Positions 1 to 6,731 of a stretch of DNA of 8,774 nucleotides are shown one piece after another. The number at the start of each line of letters is the position of its first letter. Position 1 is the stretch's first letter. The translations under genes were made by a program, and so were the position numbers. Under the pieces are notes generated by a model. The model was not told the DNA's origin. It was given only the letters and a program-made list of their open reading frames with translations, and made no database searches. Source of the DNA: Chloroflexota bacterium (GTDB taxonomy: Bacteria > Chloroflexota > Anaerolineae > Anaerolineales > Anaerolineaceae); assembly GCA_023406965.1 (NCBI GenBank), contig JAEXTI010000263.1, positions 1-8,774 of the forward strand, written 5' to 3'.

Positions 1-775
1 GGTCCTCGAAAGTGCTGTCCTTCCCGCGGTAGCCCATGATATTCTTGCCCAAGGCTCCGTCGAAAGGCCATTTATTCGGGTATGGGTGGATGGTAAGAAA
101 GTCCACCGGCACATGTTCGTTGGCACAGAAAGCCAGGAAGTCCTTGATCCAGGGGCCCTCGCCGTCCTCAAAACCCGAGGATGCCGGGCCGCCCACCGGC
201 AGGCGCGCATCCACGGCTTTAATTGCTTCGGCCGTCACACGGTACAGCTTGAAGTAATCGGCCTGGTCACCGCTCCAGAACAGGTTTTTCAGGTAGGCTT
301 CGTTCCATACCTCGAAATACCAGCGCAACACCTCGTCCAACCCGTAGCGGTCAATGGAGTGGCGCACCATAGCCTGCACCATGCCCGCCCATTTGGCATG
401 ATCTTTCGGCGGGGTGATGTTGCCTTTCCACCAGAAGACGGTTGCCTCGCCGGACTTGAGCAGGCTGGGGGTGAAGCTGAGTTCCATGATGGGGCGAATG
501 CCCACTTCCAGCAGGAAGTCCACCAGCGAGTCGTAGTACTGCCAGTTGTAGTAGGGGTTGCCTTCCTTATCCTCGTGGTAAATCATCATATCATCGTGGA
601 AGATGCCGTGAAAGCGGATGTACTCGAAACCGATCTCGCGCTGCACCTCGCGTAAATGATTGCGCCAGTCCTCGCGCAGGCCTTCGGCGGCCCGCCCGGC
701 GGTGGTCAGCTTCTTCCAAAACGGGCGAATAGTTTCGCCCGCCGCGTGTGTCGAGACAGTAATGTTGGTGGTCAT
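1..775 (-). CDS. GH39 family glycosidase (beta-xylosidase type), 3' part cut off by window edge
   Basis: The first 258 residues of a retaining glycosidase of family GH39, which includes beta-xylosidases that release xylose from xylo-oligosaccharides. The frame is open from ATG at 775 to the left edge. Along its length it resembles the N-terminal half of thermophile XynB enzymes as I remember them: YIRFHG (residues 52-57), WKGNITPPKD (116-125), YFEVWNEAYL (153-162), VGGPA (194-198) and the VDFLTIHPY strand (224-232). Glu159 in the WNE motif is the expected acid/base; XynB uses Glu160. The nucleophile (near residue 277 in XynB) would lie beyond the window. No signal peptide is seen, so it is probably cytoplasmic. 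AAAGGA lies 7 bases before the ATG and touches the stop of the upstream methyltransferase gene, so the two are probably co-transcribed. Substrate is inferred; other GH39 activities (for example alpha-L-iduronidase-like) are less likely given the XynB resemblance. Confidence 0.9.
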   Translation of the reverse strand, partial: MTTNITVSTHAAGETIRPFWKKLTTAGRAAEGLREDWRNHLREVQREIGFEYIRFHGIFHDDMMIYHEDKEGNPYYNWQYYDSLVDFLLEVGIRPIMELSFTPSLLKSGEATVFWWKGNITPPKDHAKWAGMVQAMVRHSIDRYGLDEVLRWYFEVWNEAYLKNLFWSGDQADYFKLYRVTAEAIKAVDARLPVGGPASSGFEDGEGPWIKDFLAFCANEHVPVDFLTIHPYPNKWPFDGALGKNIMGYRGKDSTFED

Positions 776-786
776 GGACAAATCCT

Positions 787-1380
787 TTAAGGTTTGCGGC
801 AGATCAGTTCGCCCTTGCCAATAGGCACGATCAACGCATCGACTCGGGGGTCGCTTTGCGAGCGTTTCAGAAAATCTTCCAGGGCCTCGCGGTGGTTGAG
901 CGCGTTATCAGCGACCAATATCCCGCCGCTCACCAACCGCGGCACAATCAGTTCATAACACTCAAGGTAGGTGTCTTTCTCAGCATCCAGGAAGCAGAAT
1001 GAAATTCTCTTGAAGGATTTGAGTTGCTTGCGGGCATCATCCTCGACTAGCTTGACCTGGTCGGCTACCTCGGCAATTTTAAACGTCTCGCGGGCCAGGG
1101 CGGCTTTTTCGGGCAGCACTTCAAAGGTGGTGATCTTTTGTTCTTTGCGGCTCAGCGCAGCCAGGGCCAACCACAGCGTGGAATAACCCGCGCTGGTGCC
1201 AATTTCGACCCAGTGCCCGCGGGGGGTGTTGGCCGCCAGGACGGCCAGGAGACGCCCGGTTTGGGGCGGAATCTGGCGCAGCCGCCGCTGACGGGGGGTG
1301 CCGTCTACGCGGTCGCGTTCATCGATGCGTTCCAGCTCTTGCATGCGGGCCTGCATGGCAGGCGGAATATTGAAAAACAT
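787..1380 (-). CDS. SAM-dependent O-methyltransferase (COMT/Methyltransf_3-like)
   Basis: A 197-residue class I methyltransferase that would transfer a methyl group from S-adenosylmethionine to a small-molecule hydroxyl. The SAM-binding motif I is [10 protein letters not shown] (residues 58-67). Acidic motif II is at about FEVLP (86-90). [13 protein letters not shown] (131-143) and VADNALNH (156-163) match the positions of the metal-binding Asp and Asp-Asn of cation-dependent catechol-type O-methyltransferases (Asp132, Asp158, Asn159). The length is near the usual 200-220. The start at 1380 is chosen because AGGAGG lies just upstream. A longer in-frame reading to 1623 would begin inside a palindromic repeat and add 81 residues of non-family sequence. 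The gene leads a two-gene unit with the GH39 glycosidase 11 bases downstream, an unusual partner, so the natural acceptor is unknown. Confidence 0.85.
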   Translation of the reverse strand: MFFNIPPAMQARMQELERIDERDRVDGTPRQRRLRQIPPQTGRLLAVLAANTPRGHWVEIGTSAGYSTLWLALAALSRKEQKITTFEVLPEKAALARETFKIAEVADQVKLVEDDARKQLKSFKRISFCFLDAEKDTYLECYELIVPRLVSGGILVADNALNHREALEDFLKRSQSDPRVDALIVPIGKGELICRKP

Positions 1381-1384
1381 TGTT

Positions 1385-1390
1385 CCTCCT
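1385..1390 (-). promoter_or_regulatory. Strong Shine-Dalgarno fixing the methyltransferase start
   Basis: On the minus strand AGGAGG sits 4-5 bases before the ATG at 1380. It supports this start over the longer upstream reading. Confidence 0.8.
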
Positions 1391-1398
1391 GATAAGCT

Positions 1399-1414
1399 CC
1401 TCGCCAAGGCGAGG
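1399..1414 (-). promoter_or_regulatory. Leader hairpin with CUUG loop upstream of methyltransferase
   Basis: A perfect short inverted repeat (CCTCGCC-TT-GGCGAGG as read on the minus strand). As RNA it folds into a six-pair stem closed by a CUUG tetraloop, a known stable loop class. It ends about 8 bases before the AGGAGG ribosome site, so it could influence translation initiation or mRNA stability. There is no U-run, so it is not a terminator. Confidence 0.4.
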
Positions 1415-1480
1415 GAAACCGATGACATGGCAATCTGTAACGAATGGTTAGGGTTGGAAAACCCCAACATGCTTATCTCT

Positions 1481-1486
1481 ATTATA
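1481..1486 (-). promoter_or_regulatory. Candidate -10 box for methyltransferase-GH39 unit
   Basis: The minus strand carries a perfect TATAAT about 100 bases before the methyltransferase ATG. The predicted leader of about 90 nt contains the CUUG hairpin. No good -35 hexamer is seen at 16-18 bases, so the call rests on the -10 alone. Confidence 0.35.
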
Positions 1487-1555
1487 GGTCCGAAAGGAAT
1501 TTTGAAGGCTATAATTGTACTAATCCTGTAACTACTCAGACAGAGGCGGAAGAGG

Positions 1556-1612
1556 CCTGAATTTGAGGTGTATGCGGGGTGCTTCGCACCCCGCATACAC
1601 CTCAAATTCAGG
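1556..1612 (-). repeat. Palindromic hairpin repeat, copy 1 (27-bp perfect stem, TTC loop on + strand)
   Basis: The arms 1556-1582 and 1586-1612 are perfect reverse complements around a 3-base loop. The stem is nearly identical to that of 8030-8086: one arm position differs (C/G pair here, T/A pair there) and the change is compensated in the other arm. A tail from 1555 down to 1531 (minus strand) is also shared, 20 of 25 positions. The orientation is assigned so that the tail follows the hairpin, which places this copy on the minus strand, pointing at the methyltransferase. An imperfect direct repeat (AATCCT with nearby GTAA) lies at 1522-1531 and 1626-1637, on either side of hairpin plus tail. 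It resembles a REP-like or MITE-like element; I do not recognise the family. Confidence 0.85.
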
Positions 1613-1670
1613 GATTTTTCCACTCAATCCTTTGTAAACCGTGATACAGATTTTTCGTTAGCGAGGGTCT

Positions 1671-2924
1671 ATGTCCAAACCTGTGACTGCCATTGTGGTT
1701 GGCGCGGGAGGCCGCGGCACCACCTACGCCCTGTTTGCCAAAGAAAACCCCCATCGCCTGTGCATTGTGGGCGTGGCCGAACCGCGCGATTTTTACTGCC
1801 AGCGCCTGGTGGACGAGTTCGACATCCCCGCTGAGAATGTGGTTACCGACTGGCGCGAATTGGCCGCTCGCCCGCGCATGGCGGACGCTGTTATCATTGC
1901 TACCCAAGACTCAATGCATGCCGACCCGGCGGTGGCCTTTGCCGAGAAGAAATACGCTATACTGCTGGAAAAGCCGATGGCCCCCAGCGAGGCCGAGTGC
2001 GCGCGCATTGTCCAGGCTGCCAAAGATAACGATATCCTCTTTGGGGTGTGTCACGTGCTGCGCTACACGCGCTACACCCAGGCCCTCAAAGCCCTGCTCG
2101 ATTCCGGCGCCATCGGCGATGTGATCAGCATCCAGCACCTCGAACCGGTCGGTTACTGGCACCAGGCTCATTCTTTTGTGCGCGGAAGCTGGCGAAACGA
2201 AGCTGAGTCCTCGTCCATGCTGTTGGCTAAATCCTGCCACGATCTGGACTGGCTGCGCTATGTGATGGGCACGCCCTGCCGCTCGCTGTCCTCCTTCGGC
2301 GCGTTGACGCATTTCACCCGCGTCCAAAAGCCTGCCGCCGCCGGAGAGGCCAAACGCTGCCTGGATTGCGCCTACGAGCCGCACTGCCCCTACTCGGCGC
2401 GCAAGATCTACCTGGGCAGGCTGGAACGCGGAGAGGCGGGCTGGCCCGTGGACGTAGTCGCCCCCGAGCCAACCGTCGAGTCGCTCACCGCTGCCCTGCG
2501 TGACGGCCCCTACGGGCGCTGCGTGTATGAATGCGACAATGACGTGGTCGATCACCAGGTGGTCAACATGCTCTTCGACGGGTCCAAGACCGCCGCTTTC
2601 ACCATGACAGCCTTCAACGAGGCAGACCACCGCCAGACGCGCATTTTTGGCACGCGCGGCGAGGTGCTGTGCAACGGGTTCACCATCCGCGTGCGCGACT
2701 TCCTCAGCGACCAGCTCCGTGAGATTGAGGTGCCCGAGACCGACGGCACGCTGTTGGGCGGGCACGGCGGCGGCGATTTTGGCCTGATGGACCGCTTTGT
2801 GGCGGCAGTGGCAGCGAATGACCAAAGCCTGATTCTTTCCGGCCCGGACGAATCGCTGGAATCGCATCGCATGGTGTTTGCCGCCGAGCGTGCCCGCCGC
2901 GAGCACCGCGTGGTCGATTTGTAA
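1671..2924 (+). CDS. Gfo/Idh/MocA family NAD(P)-dependent oxidoreductase with Cys-rich insertion
   Basis: A 417-residue oxidoreductase, predicted cytoplasmic, that would oxidise or reduce a sugar or sugar derivative with NAD(P). The N-terminal Rossmann fold begins with the dinucleotide motif GAGGRG (residues 11-16). EKP (100-102) is the family's Lys-Pro motif. The C-terminal alpha/beta domain carries KSCHDLDW (187-194), with the His-Asp pair expected at the active site. Five cysteines at 230, 233, 239, 284 and 288 (CxxC-x5-C, later CxxxC before NDVVDHQVV) mark a subfamily I recall from carbohydrate-catabolic clusters; metal binding is possible but unproven. It is longer than the common 330-390 residues because of this insertion. 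GAGGG just before the ATG supports the start. The sugar kinase begins one base after its stop, so the two are very likely translated from one mRNA and act in one pathway. The substrate is not deducible from the sequence. Confidence 0.88.
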   Translation: MSKPVTAIVVGAGGRGTTYALFAKENPHRLCIVGVAEPRDFYCQRLVDEFDIPAENVVTDWRELAARPRMADAVIIATQDSMHADPAVAFAEKKYAILLEKPMAPSEAECARIVQAAKDNDILFGVCHVLRYTRYTQALKALLDSGAIGDVISIQHLEPVGYWHQAHSFVRGSWRNEAESSSMLLAKSCHDLDWLRYVMGTPCRSLSSFGALTHFTRVQKPAAAGEAKRCLDCAYEPHCPYSARKIYLGRLERGEAGWPVDVVAPEPTVESLTAALRDGPYGRCVYECDNDVVDHQVVNMLFDGSKTAAFTMTAFNEADHRQTRIFGTRGEVLCNGFTIRVRDFLSDQLREIEVPETDGTLLGGHGGGDFGLMDRFVAAVAANDQSLILSGPDESLESHRMVFAAERARREHRVVDL

Positions 2925-2925
2925 A

Positions 2926-4020
2926 ATGCCGGATGTGAACGCCGCGGCAGAGGTCGCTGCCCGCTTTGCCCTGCCAGGGGCCGTGCAGCAGATCGAGCCG
3001 GTCACCCAGGGGCACATCAACGACACCTGGCGGGTAACCTGCGCGGGGGAACGGGCAATTCTCCAACGCATCAACTCGAGCGTTTTTCGCCAGCCCCGGC
3101 AAGTAATGGAAAACATTATCCGCGTTACGGAGCATTTGCGCGAGCGCATCCTGGCTGCGGACGGAGATCCTGCCCGCGAAACGCTCAATCTCATCTCACT
3201 GCGAGCGGGCGGCTGGTTTTACATGGATACGCAGGGCGAGTTCTGGCGAATGTATGACTTCATCGAGGGGGCCGAGCCCTGCCCGCCGGGGGCCACCCTC
3301 GACCAGGTGCGCCAGGCCGCGGCGGCCTTTGGGCGCTTTCAGGTGCTGTTGGAGGACTTGCCCGGCGAACGACTGTATGAGACCATTCCCGGCTTTCATC
3401 ATACCCCCCAACGCTTAACGGCCTTCCGCCAGGCGGCGGAGGGCGACGCGGCGGGCCGGTTGAGCGCAGTGCGCGGCGAAGTCCAGGCCCTGTTCGAGCG
3501 TTCCGGACTAGCCGGACGAGTGGCGGAGGCCTTAGCGAGTGGCGATTTACCCCGGCGCGTCACGCACAACGACACCAAGCTGGATAATGTTTTGCTGGAC
3601 AGCGCCAGCGGGCGCGGGTTGTGCGTTATCGACCTGGACACGGTCATGCCCGGTTCACTGGTTTATGACTTCGGTGACATGGTGCGTATGGGCGCCTCGG
3701 CGGCTGCCGAGGACGAACCCGATTTGGACAAGGTGGTCCTCGATTTGGCGCGCTTCGAGCAGTTGACCTTGGGCTACCTGGGCGAGGTGCGCGGACTGCT
3801 GGCTCCTGCCGAGCGGGACCTGCTGGTCTTTGGCGCCTGGCTGATCACCTATGAGCAAGCCCTGCGTTTTTTGGGCGACTATCTCAACGGCGATACCTAC
3901 TACCGGGTGAACTACACCGGACATAACCTGGTTCGCGCGCGAACGCAGATCCACATGCTAGCGGAGTTTGAGCGCAATCGGGAAGCGATGGAAGCAGTGG
4001 TGCGCGGGATTACCGAATAA
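2926..4020 (+). CDS. NahK-like N-acetylhexosamine 1-kinase / phosphotransferase family kinase
   Basis: A 364-residue kinase of the APH/choline kinase fold, closely resembling Bifidobacterium NahK (LnpB, 359 residues), which phosphorylates GlcNAc or GalNAc at C1 with ATP. Matching stretches include GHINDTW (29-35), ILQRINSSVF (45-54), FWRMYDFIE (106-114), THNDTKLDN (213-221) with catalytic Asp216, IDLDTVMPGS (235-244) with the metal-binding Asp pair, DFGDMVRMGAS (248-258) and HNLVRARTQI (333-342). The start at 2926 is chosen because it lies one base after the oxidoreductase stop and begins the NahK-like alignment; an in-frame ATG at 2878 lies inside the upstream gene and adds unrelated residues. 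No strong ribosome site is visible, consistent with translational coupling. The product, a sugar 1-phosphate, could feed nucleotide-sugar synthesis. Exact sugar specificity is inferred. Confidence 0.85.
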   Translation: MPDVNAAAEVAARFALPGAVQQIEPVTQGHINDTWRVTCAGERAILQRINSSVFRQPRQVMENIIRVTEHLRERILAADGDPARETLNLISLRAGGWFYMDTQGEFWRMYDFIEGAEPCPPGATLDQVRQAAAAFGRFQVLLEDLPGERLYETIPGFHHTPQRLTAFRQAAEGDAAGRLSAVRGEVQALFERSGLAGRVAEALASGDLPRRVTHNDTKLDNVLLDSASGRGLCVIDLDTVMPGSLVYDFGDMVRMGASAAAEDEPDLDKVVLDLARFEQLTLGYLGEVRGLLAPAERDLLVFGAWLITYEQALRFLGDYLNGDTYYRVNYTGHNLVRARTQIHMLAEFERNREAMEAVVRGITE

Positions 4021-4026
4021 CTGAAC

Positions 4027-4515
4027 TTACGGGAAGATTTCGCCGCGCCGGTTGCTGTTCTCTGGGAGGAAGTAAAAGCGGACGTAGGGGTGGACCGCCG
4101 GATCGGTGAGTAAATCCGCCGCATTCATCCACTGGAATTCGCGGTGCTGCAAGTCTACCGGCGAGAAGACCATGTCTACGTCCAGGTGAAAATCGAAGGC
4201 CAGGACGATGTAGTGGGTACCAAAACTGCCCTCGCCAAAAACGTTCTCATCATAGCGGTGCTGAAAAACCCCGCGGAATTTGGCCGCCGCGAAGTTCAAC
4301 TCCAGGTTTAGCTCGGCCTTGGAAATGCGCCGGAAAGCCTGCTCGATGGTTTCGTTTTTGAGAATGCGCCCGCCGGGCACAAACCAGGTGTCCTGGGCAG
4401 GGCGGTTGCGCCGCAACCCCACCAGGATTTCACCGCGCGGGTTGGTCACTAACAGGTCGATGGATACCAGGGGGGTATGGCGGACAATGTTCTCGAATGT
4501 ATCTCTAGGCAGCAT
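4027..4515 (-). CDS. GDP-mannose mannosyl hydrolase-like Nudix enzyme
   Basis: A 162-residue Nudix protein very like E. coli GDP-mannose mannosyl hydrolase (WcaH/Gmm, about 160 residues), which splits GDP-mannose or GDP-glucose into GDP and the free sugar. Shared features are TPLVSIDL (14-21, Asp20), NRPAQDTWFVPGGR (37-50), the shortened Nudix box to AELNL (67-71, Glu68) and Gln123-His124, which coincide with the E. coli catalytic Gln-His pair as I recall it; Arg36 and His86 also have counterparts. Asn70 replaces the usual Gly of the box end. GGAGGT lies 6 bases before the ATG. It is the second gene after fic (23-base gap), probably co-transcribed, and converges on the kinase gene with only 6 bases between stops and no obvious terminator. 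It may limit GDP-sugar pools for polysaccharide synthesis; that role is inferred. Confidence 0.87.
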   Translation of the reverse strand: MLPRDTFENIVRHTPLVSIDLLVTNPRGEILVGLRRNRPAQDTWFVPGGRILKNETIEQAFRRISKAELNLELNFAAAKFRGVFQHRYDENVFGEGSFGTHYIVLAFDFHLDVDMVFSPVDLQHREFQWMNAADLLTDPAVHPYVRFYFLPENSNRRGEIFP

Positions 4516-4538
4516 GGGACACCTCCGGATTAATCATA

Positions 4539-5690
4539 TCACAGCCCTTGCACGGCTTTCAAAATTTCGTCGGCCTGGAAAATTCGGTTGCGCGCATATC
4601 CGGTGATCTCGCGCACAATTCCGGCTTTTTGCAATACCGCGATGTAATCCTGGGCGGTCTTGATCGGCATATCCAGTCCAAGGGCCACTTGCCGGACGGA
4701 AAAAATGGGGCGTGAAAAGAGAAAGTCCACCACGTTGGCCATCCGTTCTCGGTTCCGGCTGCTTTCTACCACGTATTGGTACTGTACGCGAATTGCTTGC
4801 AGGTGTTCCATCCGGTAAAGGCTGTCTCGGGCTTGCTCCGCCACGCCGCGCAGGAAGAAACGCAGCCAGGCCTCCCAGGCGCCTTGCTTCGAGACAGCCA
4901 ACAAATGATCGTAGTATTCCTGCCGGTGGCGCTCGATATACGTACTCAGGTTGAGCAGCGGTTGGGGCAGTAGCTTCCAATCGCAAAGCAGTAAAGTTAC
5001 CAGCAAGCGCCCAACGCGCCCATTGCCATCCAAAAATGGGTGGATAGCTTCGAACTGGTAGTGAATCATTCCGGCGCGGGCCAATGCCGGAATTTGCATG
5101 CCGGCATGGAGGAGTTTTTCCAGGTCGCCCAACGCCTGAACCATTTCATCGACCGGCGGAGGTACAAAAGGCGCATTTGCAGGTGTACTCCCGGCAGGAC
5201 CAATCCAGTTCTGGCTACGTCGAAATTCTCCTGGGGTTAATGCGCCGCCGCGTACATTCTCCATCAACTTCTCGTGAATTTCCCGGATTAAGCGTAAGCT
5301 GAAAGGCAGCGTCTTTAGCCGTTCCATGCCATAATCGGTTGCCCGGACATAATTGTAGACTTCACGCACATCATCATTTTGCTCAAAAAAAGAAAGCTGG
5401 GCGACTTCAAACGTGTAAAGATCAGTGAGTGACGCCCGTGTGCCTTCGATGCGCGACGAAATGACCGCTTCGTTGCGGATGAATGGCTGGATAATCAGAT
5501 GTGGAAAGGAAAAATCGGCTGCGCGAGTAGCCAGTTTTGCCAGGTCTCGTTCTGCCTCGGCCAACACCGAAACAAGGGCTTCTGTCCAGGTGATCTCCGG
5601 AGGCAACGGATTAGGCACAAACGCCCAGTACCCACCTTGCGTTTGAATAGCCCGGCCTGCATTTTGACTGACAAATTCCCTTGGGTCCAT
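4539..5690 (-). CDS. Fic family protein (AMP-transferase) with N-terminal inhibitory motif and C-terminal winged helix
   Basis: A 383-residue Fic protein; most relatives transfer AMP from ATP to hydroxyl side chains of proteins. Domains in order: an N-terminal Fic_N region with the autoinhibitory motif S(SRI)EG at 78-83 (class II, (S/T)xxxE(G/N), with Glu82 expected to block ATP); the Fic core with HPFLDGNGRVGR at 217-228 and catalytic His217 intact; and a C-terminal winged helix-turn-helix at about 315-383 (VRQVALGLDMPIKTAQDYI, then wing). The whole catalytic set is present, so the protein is probably active but self-restrained. The start at 5690 is supported by AAGGGA 6-8 bases upstream; an in-frame ATG at 5738 lies in the operator region and is rejected. 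The DNA-binding-like tail and the palindromic promoter region suggest autoregulation. The target protein is unknown. Confidence 0.9.
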   Translation of the reverse strand: MDPREFVSQNAGRAIQTQGGYWAFVPNPLPPEITWTEALVSVLAEAERDLAKLATRAADFSFPHLIIQPFIRNEAVISSRIEGTRASLTDLYTFEVAQLSFFEQNDDVREVYNYVRATDYGMERLKTLPFSLRLIREIHEKLMENVRGGALTPGEFRRSQNWIGPAGSTPANAPFVPPPVDEMVQALGDLEKLLHAGMQIPALARAGMIHYQFEAIHPFLDGNGRVGRLLVTLLLCDWKLLPQPLLNLSTYIERHRQEYYDHLLAVSKQGAWEAWLRFFLRGVAEQARDSLYRMEHLQAIRVQYQYVVESSRNRERMANVVDFLFSRPIFSVRQVALGLDMPIKTAQDYIAVLQKAGIVREITGYARNRIFQADEILKAVQGL

Positions 5691-5707
5691 ATTCTTCCCT
5701 TTACCAG

Positions 5708-5720
5708 AAGTGTAAATAAG
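5708..5720 (-). promoter_or_regulatory. Extra operator half-site in fic leader
   Basis: A 13-base sequence, identical in direct orientation to 5749-5761 and in inverted orientation to 5769-5781 (CTTATTTACACTT on the minus strand). It falls just downstream of the predicted fic transcription start, where a bound repressor could block transcription. Confidence 0.5.
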
Positions 5721-5728
5721 GCACATCC

Positions 5729-5757
5729 ATATTAACACTTTCTAGTAAAAGTGTAAA
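5729..5757 (-). promoter_or_regulatory. Predicted sigma70-type promoter of fic
   Basis: Minus strand: -35 TTTACA (5757-5752), a 17-base spacer, and -10 TAATAT (5734-5729). Five of six and four of six positions match consensus with ideal spacing. The boxes fall inside the half-sites of the palindrome, so operator occupancy would exclude RNA polymerase. Confidence 0.55.
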
Positions 5758-5800
5758 TAAGATAATTTCTTATTTACACTTTTACTAGAAAGTGTTAATA
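5730..5800. repeat. Perfect 33-bp inverted repeat between fic and trmD, probable operator
   Basis: Arms 5730-5762 and 5768-5800 are perfect reverse complements around a 5-base loop. Each arm contains a 30-base imperfect palindrome (5730-5759 and 5771-5800) with half-sites TATTTACACTTT and TATTAACACTTT, 11 of 12 alike. This gives four related half-sites, plus a fifth at 5708-5720. The region is much more AT-rich than its surroundings. The arrangement fits a multimeric repressor binding between divergent genes; cruciform or hairpin formation is an alternative. Confidence 0.75.
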
Positions 5801-5801
5801 A
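5773..5801 (+). promoter_or_regulatory. Weak mirror promoter toward trmD
   Basis: By symmetry, the plus strand carries TTTACA (5773-5778), a 17-base spacer and TAATAA (5796-5801). The -10 is poor (3 of 6). It would give trmD a leader of about 115 nt. No better promoter was found upstream of trmD. Confidence 0.3.
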
Positions 5802-5924
5802 AGTTCCAGATTTACTTCTATCTGGGAGTGCCTTGTAAACAAACGATTAAGCTCAGCGAAAACACAAGCGCGCTTTTTCATTCTCAGGTACAATCAATTC
5901 AAGCTTTTCCCCAAGAATACCTTC

Positions 5925-6731
5925 ATGCGCTTCGATGTTTTCACCCTTTTCCCCAATCTGGTCCTGCCCTATCTGGAGGGCAGCATCTTGCAGCGGGCGT
6001 GCGCGCGCGAGCTGCTCCAGGTGGAAGTGCACGACATTCGCGCCTGGACAAGCGACAAGCACCACGTCACCGACGAGCCGCCTTACGGCGGCGGGGGCGG
6101 CATGGTGATGAAACCTGACCCGGTATTCGCGGCAGTAGAAGGGGTGCTGGGGGCACCGCCCGCCTGCCCGGTCATCTTGATGACCCCCCAAGGGCGGGTC
6201 TTTACCCAGCAGGTGGCCGAAGAGCTGGCGGCACAACCGCGCCTGGCCCTGCTGTGCGGGCGCTACGAAGGCATTGACGAGCGCATCCGCGAGCGCCTGG
6301 TCACCGATCAGATCTCGGTGGGTGATTACGTCCTCACCGGTGGGGAACTGCCCGCCCTGGCGGTGATTGATGCCGTGGCGCGCCTGCTGCCGGACGTGTT
6401 GGGCGACCCCGACGGCGCGCGGGACGATTCGCACGCCACCGGGCTGCTGGAATACCCCCACTACACCCGCCCGCCCGAGTTCCGCGGCTGGGGCGTGCCG
6501 CAGGTGCTGCTCAACGGCAACCACGCCGAGATCGAACGCTGGCGGCGGGAGCAGTCCCTGCTGCGCACATGGAAAAAGCGCCCCGACCTGCTCGAAACGG
6601 CCGAGTTAAGTCCAGACGACCAGCTTTTCCTGGCGGTGCTGCGCGGCGAAATGACCCTGGATGAAGCCAAAAGAAAGAAGAAAAGATTCCGTATTTTGAG
6701 TGACTTGACAGGAGAACAAGATGAAATTTAG
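5925..6731 (+). CDS. trmD: tRNA (guanine-N1-)-methyltransferase TrmD
   Basis: A 268-residue SPOUT-class enzyme that methylates G37 (N1) next to the anticodon of a subset of tRNAs using SAM, preventing +1 frameshifting; cytoplasmic dimer. The family signatures are all present: [10 protein letters not shown] at the start, [13 protein letters not shown] (52-64), LMTPQG (85-90), [10 protein letters not shown] (111-120), the SAM-binding trefoil loop [14 protein letters not shown] (131-144), and [17 protein letters not shown] (167-183) with catalytic Asp168 (Asp169 in E. coli), then [11 protein letters not shown] (197-207). The length is normal. No clear Shine-Dalgarno precedes the ATG. It is not beside rpsP, rimM or rplS within this window, its usual companions; instead fic lies divergently upstream and its last 11 bases overlap the transporter start. 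Confidence 0.97.
   Translation: MRFDVFTLFPNLVLPYLEGSILQRACARELLQVEVHDIRAWTSDKHHVTDEPPYGGGGGMVMKPDPVFAAVEGVLGAPPACPVILMTPQGRVFTQQVAEELAAQPRLALLCGRYEGIDERIRERLVTDQISVGDYVLTGGELPALAVIDAVARLLPDVLGDPDGARDDSHATGLLEYPHYTRPPEFRGWGVPQVLLNGNHAEIERWRREQSLLRTWKKRPDLLETAELSPDDQLFLAVLRGEMTLDEAKRKKKRFRILSDLTGEQDEI
6710..6715 (+). promoter_or_regulatory. Ribosome binding site of the transporter, inside trmD
   Basis: AGGAGA lies 5 bases before the ATG at 6721 and within the trmD coding end, which fixes the overlapping start and implies co-transcription. Confidence 0.7.

Noticed and set aside
86..655. A 189-codon open frame on the plus strand
   Set aside because: It is antisense to the GH39 gene, whose motifs are unmistakable, and the frame shows no family features.
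1556..1612. Rho-independent terminator at hairpin copy 1
   Set aside because: It lies between divergent genes, so no transcript needs ending there, and the T-run on the plus side follows no gene on that strand.
1381..1623. N-terminal extension of the methyltransferase
   Set aside because: The extra 81 codons run through the promoter region and a palindrome, and AGGAGG precedes the ATG at 1380.
1911..3194. A 427-codon open frame on the minus strand
   Set aside because: It is antisense to the oxidoreductase and kinase genes, which carry clear family motifs; its translation shows no recognisable domain and long antisense frames are common in GC-rich genes.
4534..4986. A 150-codon frame overlapping the fic 3' end on the same strand
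   Set aside because: The fic frame itself is continuous through its winged helix to the stop, so there is no sign of a frameshift or a separate gene.
5730..5800. CRISPR or iteron origin interpretation of the repeats near fic
   Set aside because: There are no regularly spaced repeat-spacer units and no replication gene; the symmetry fits an operator better.
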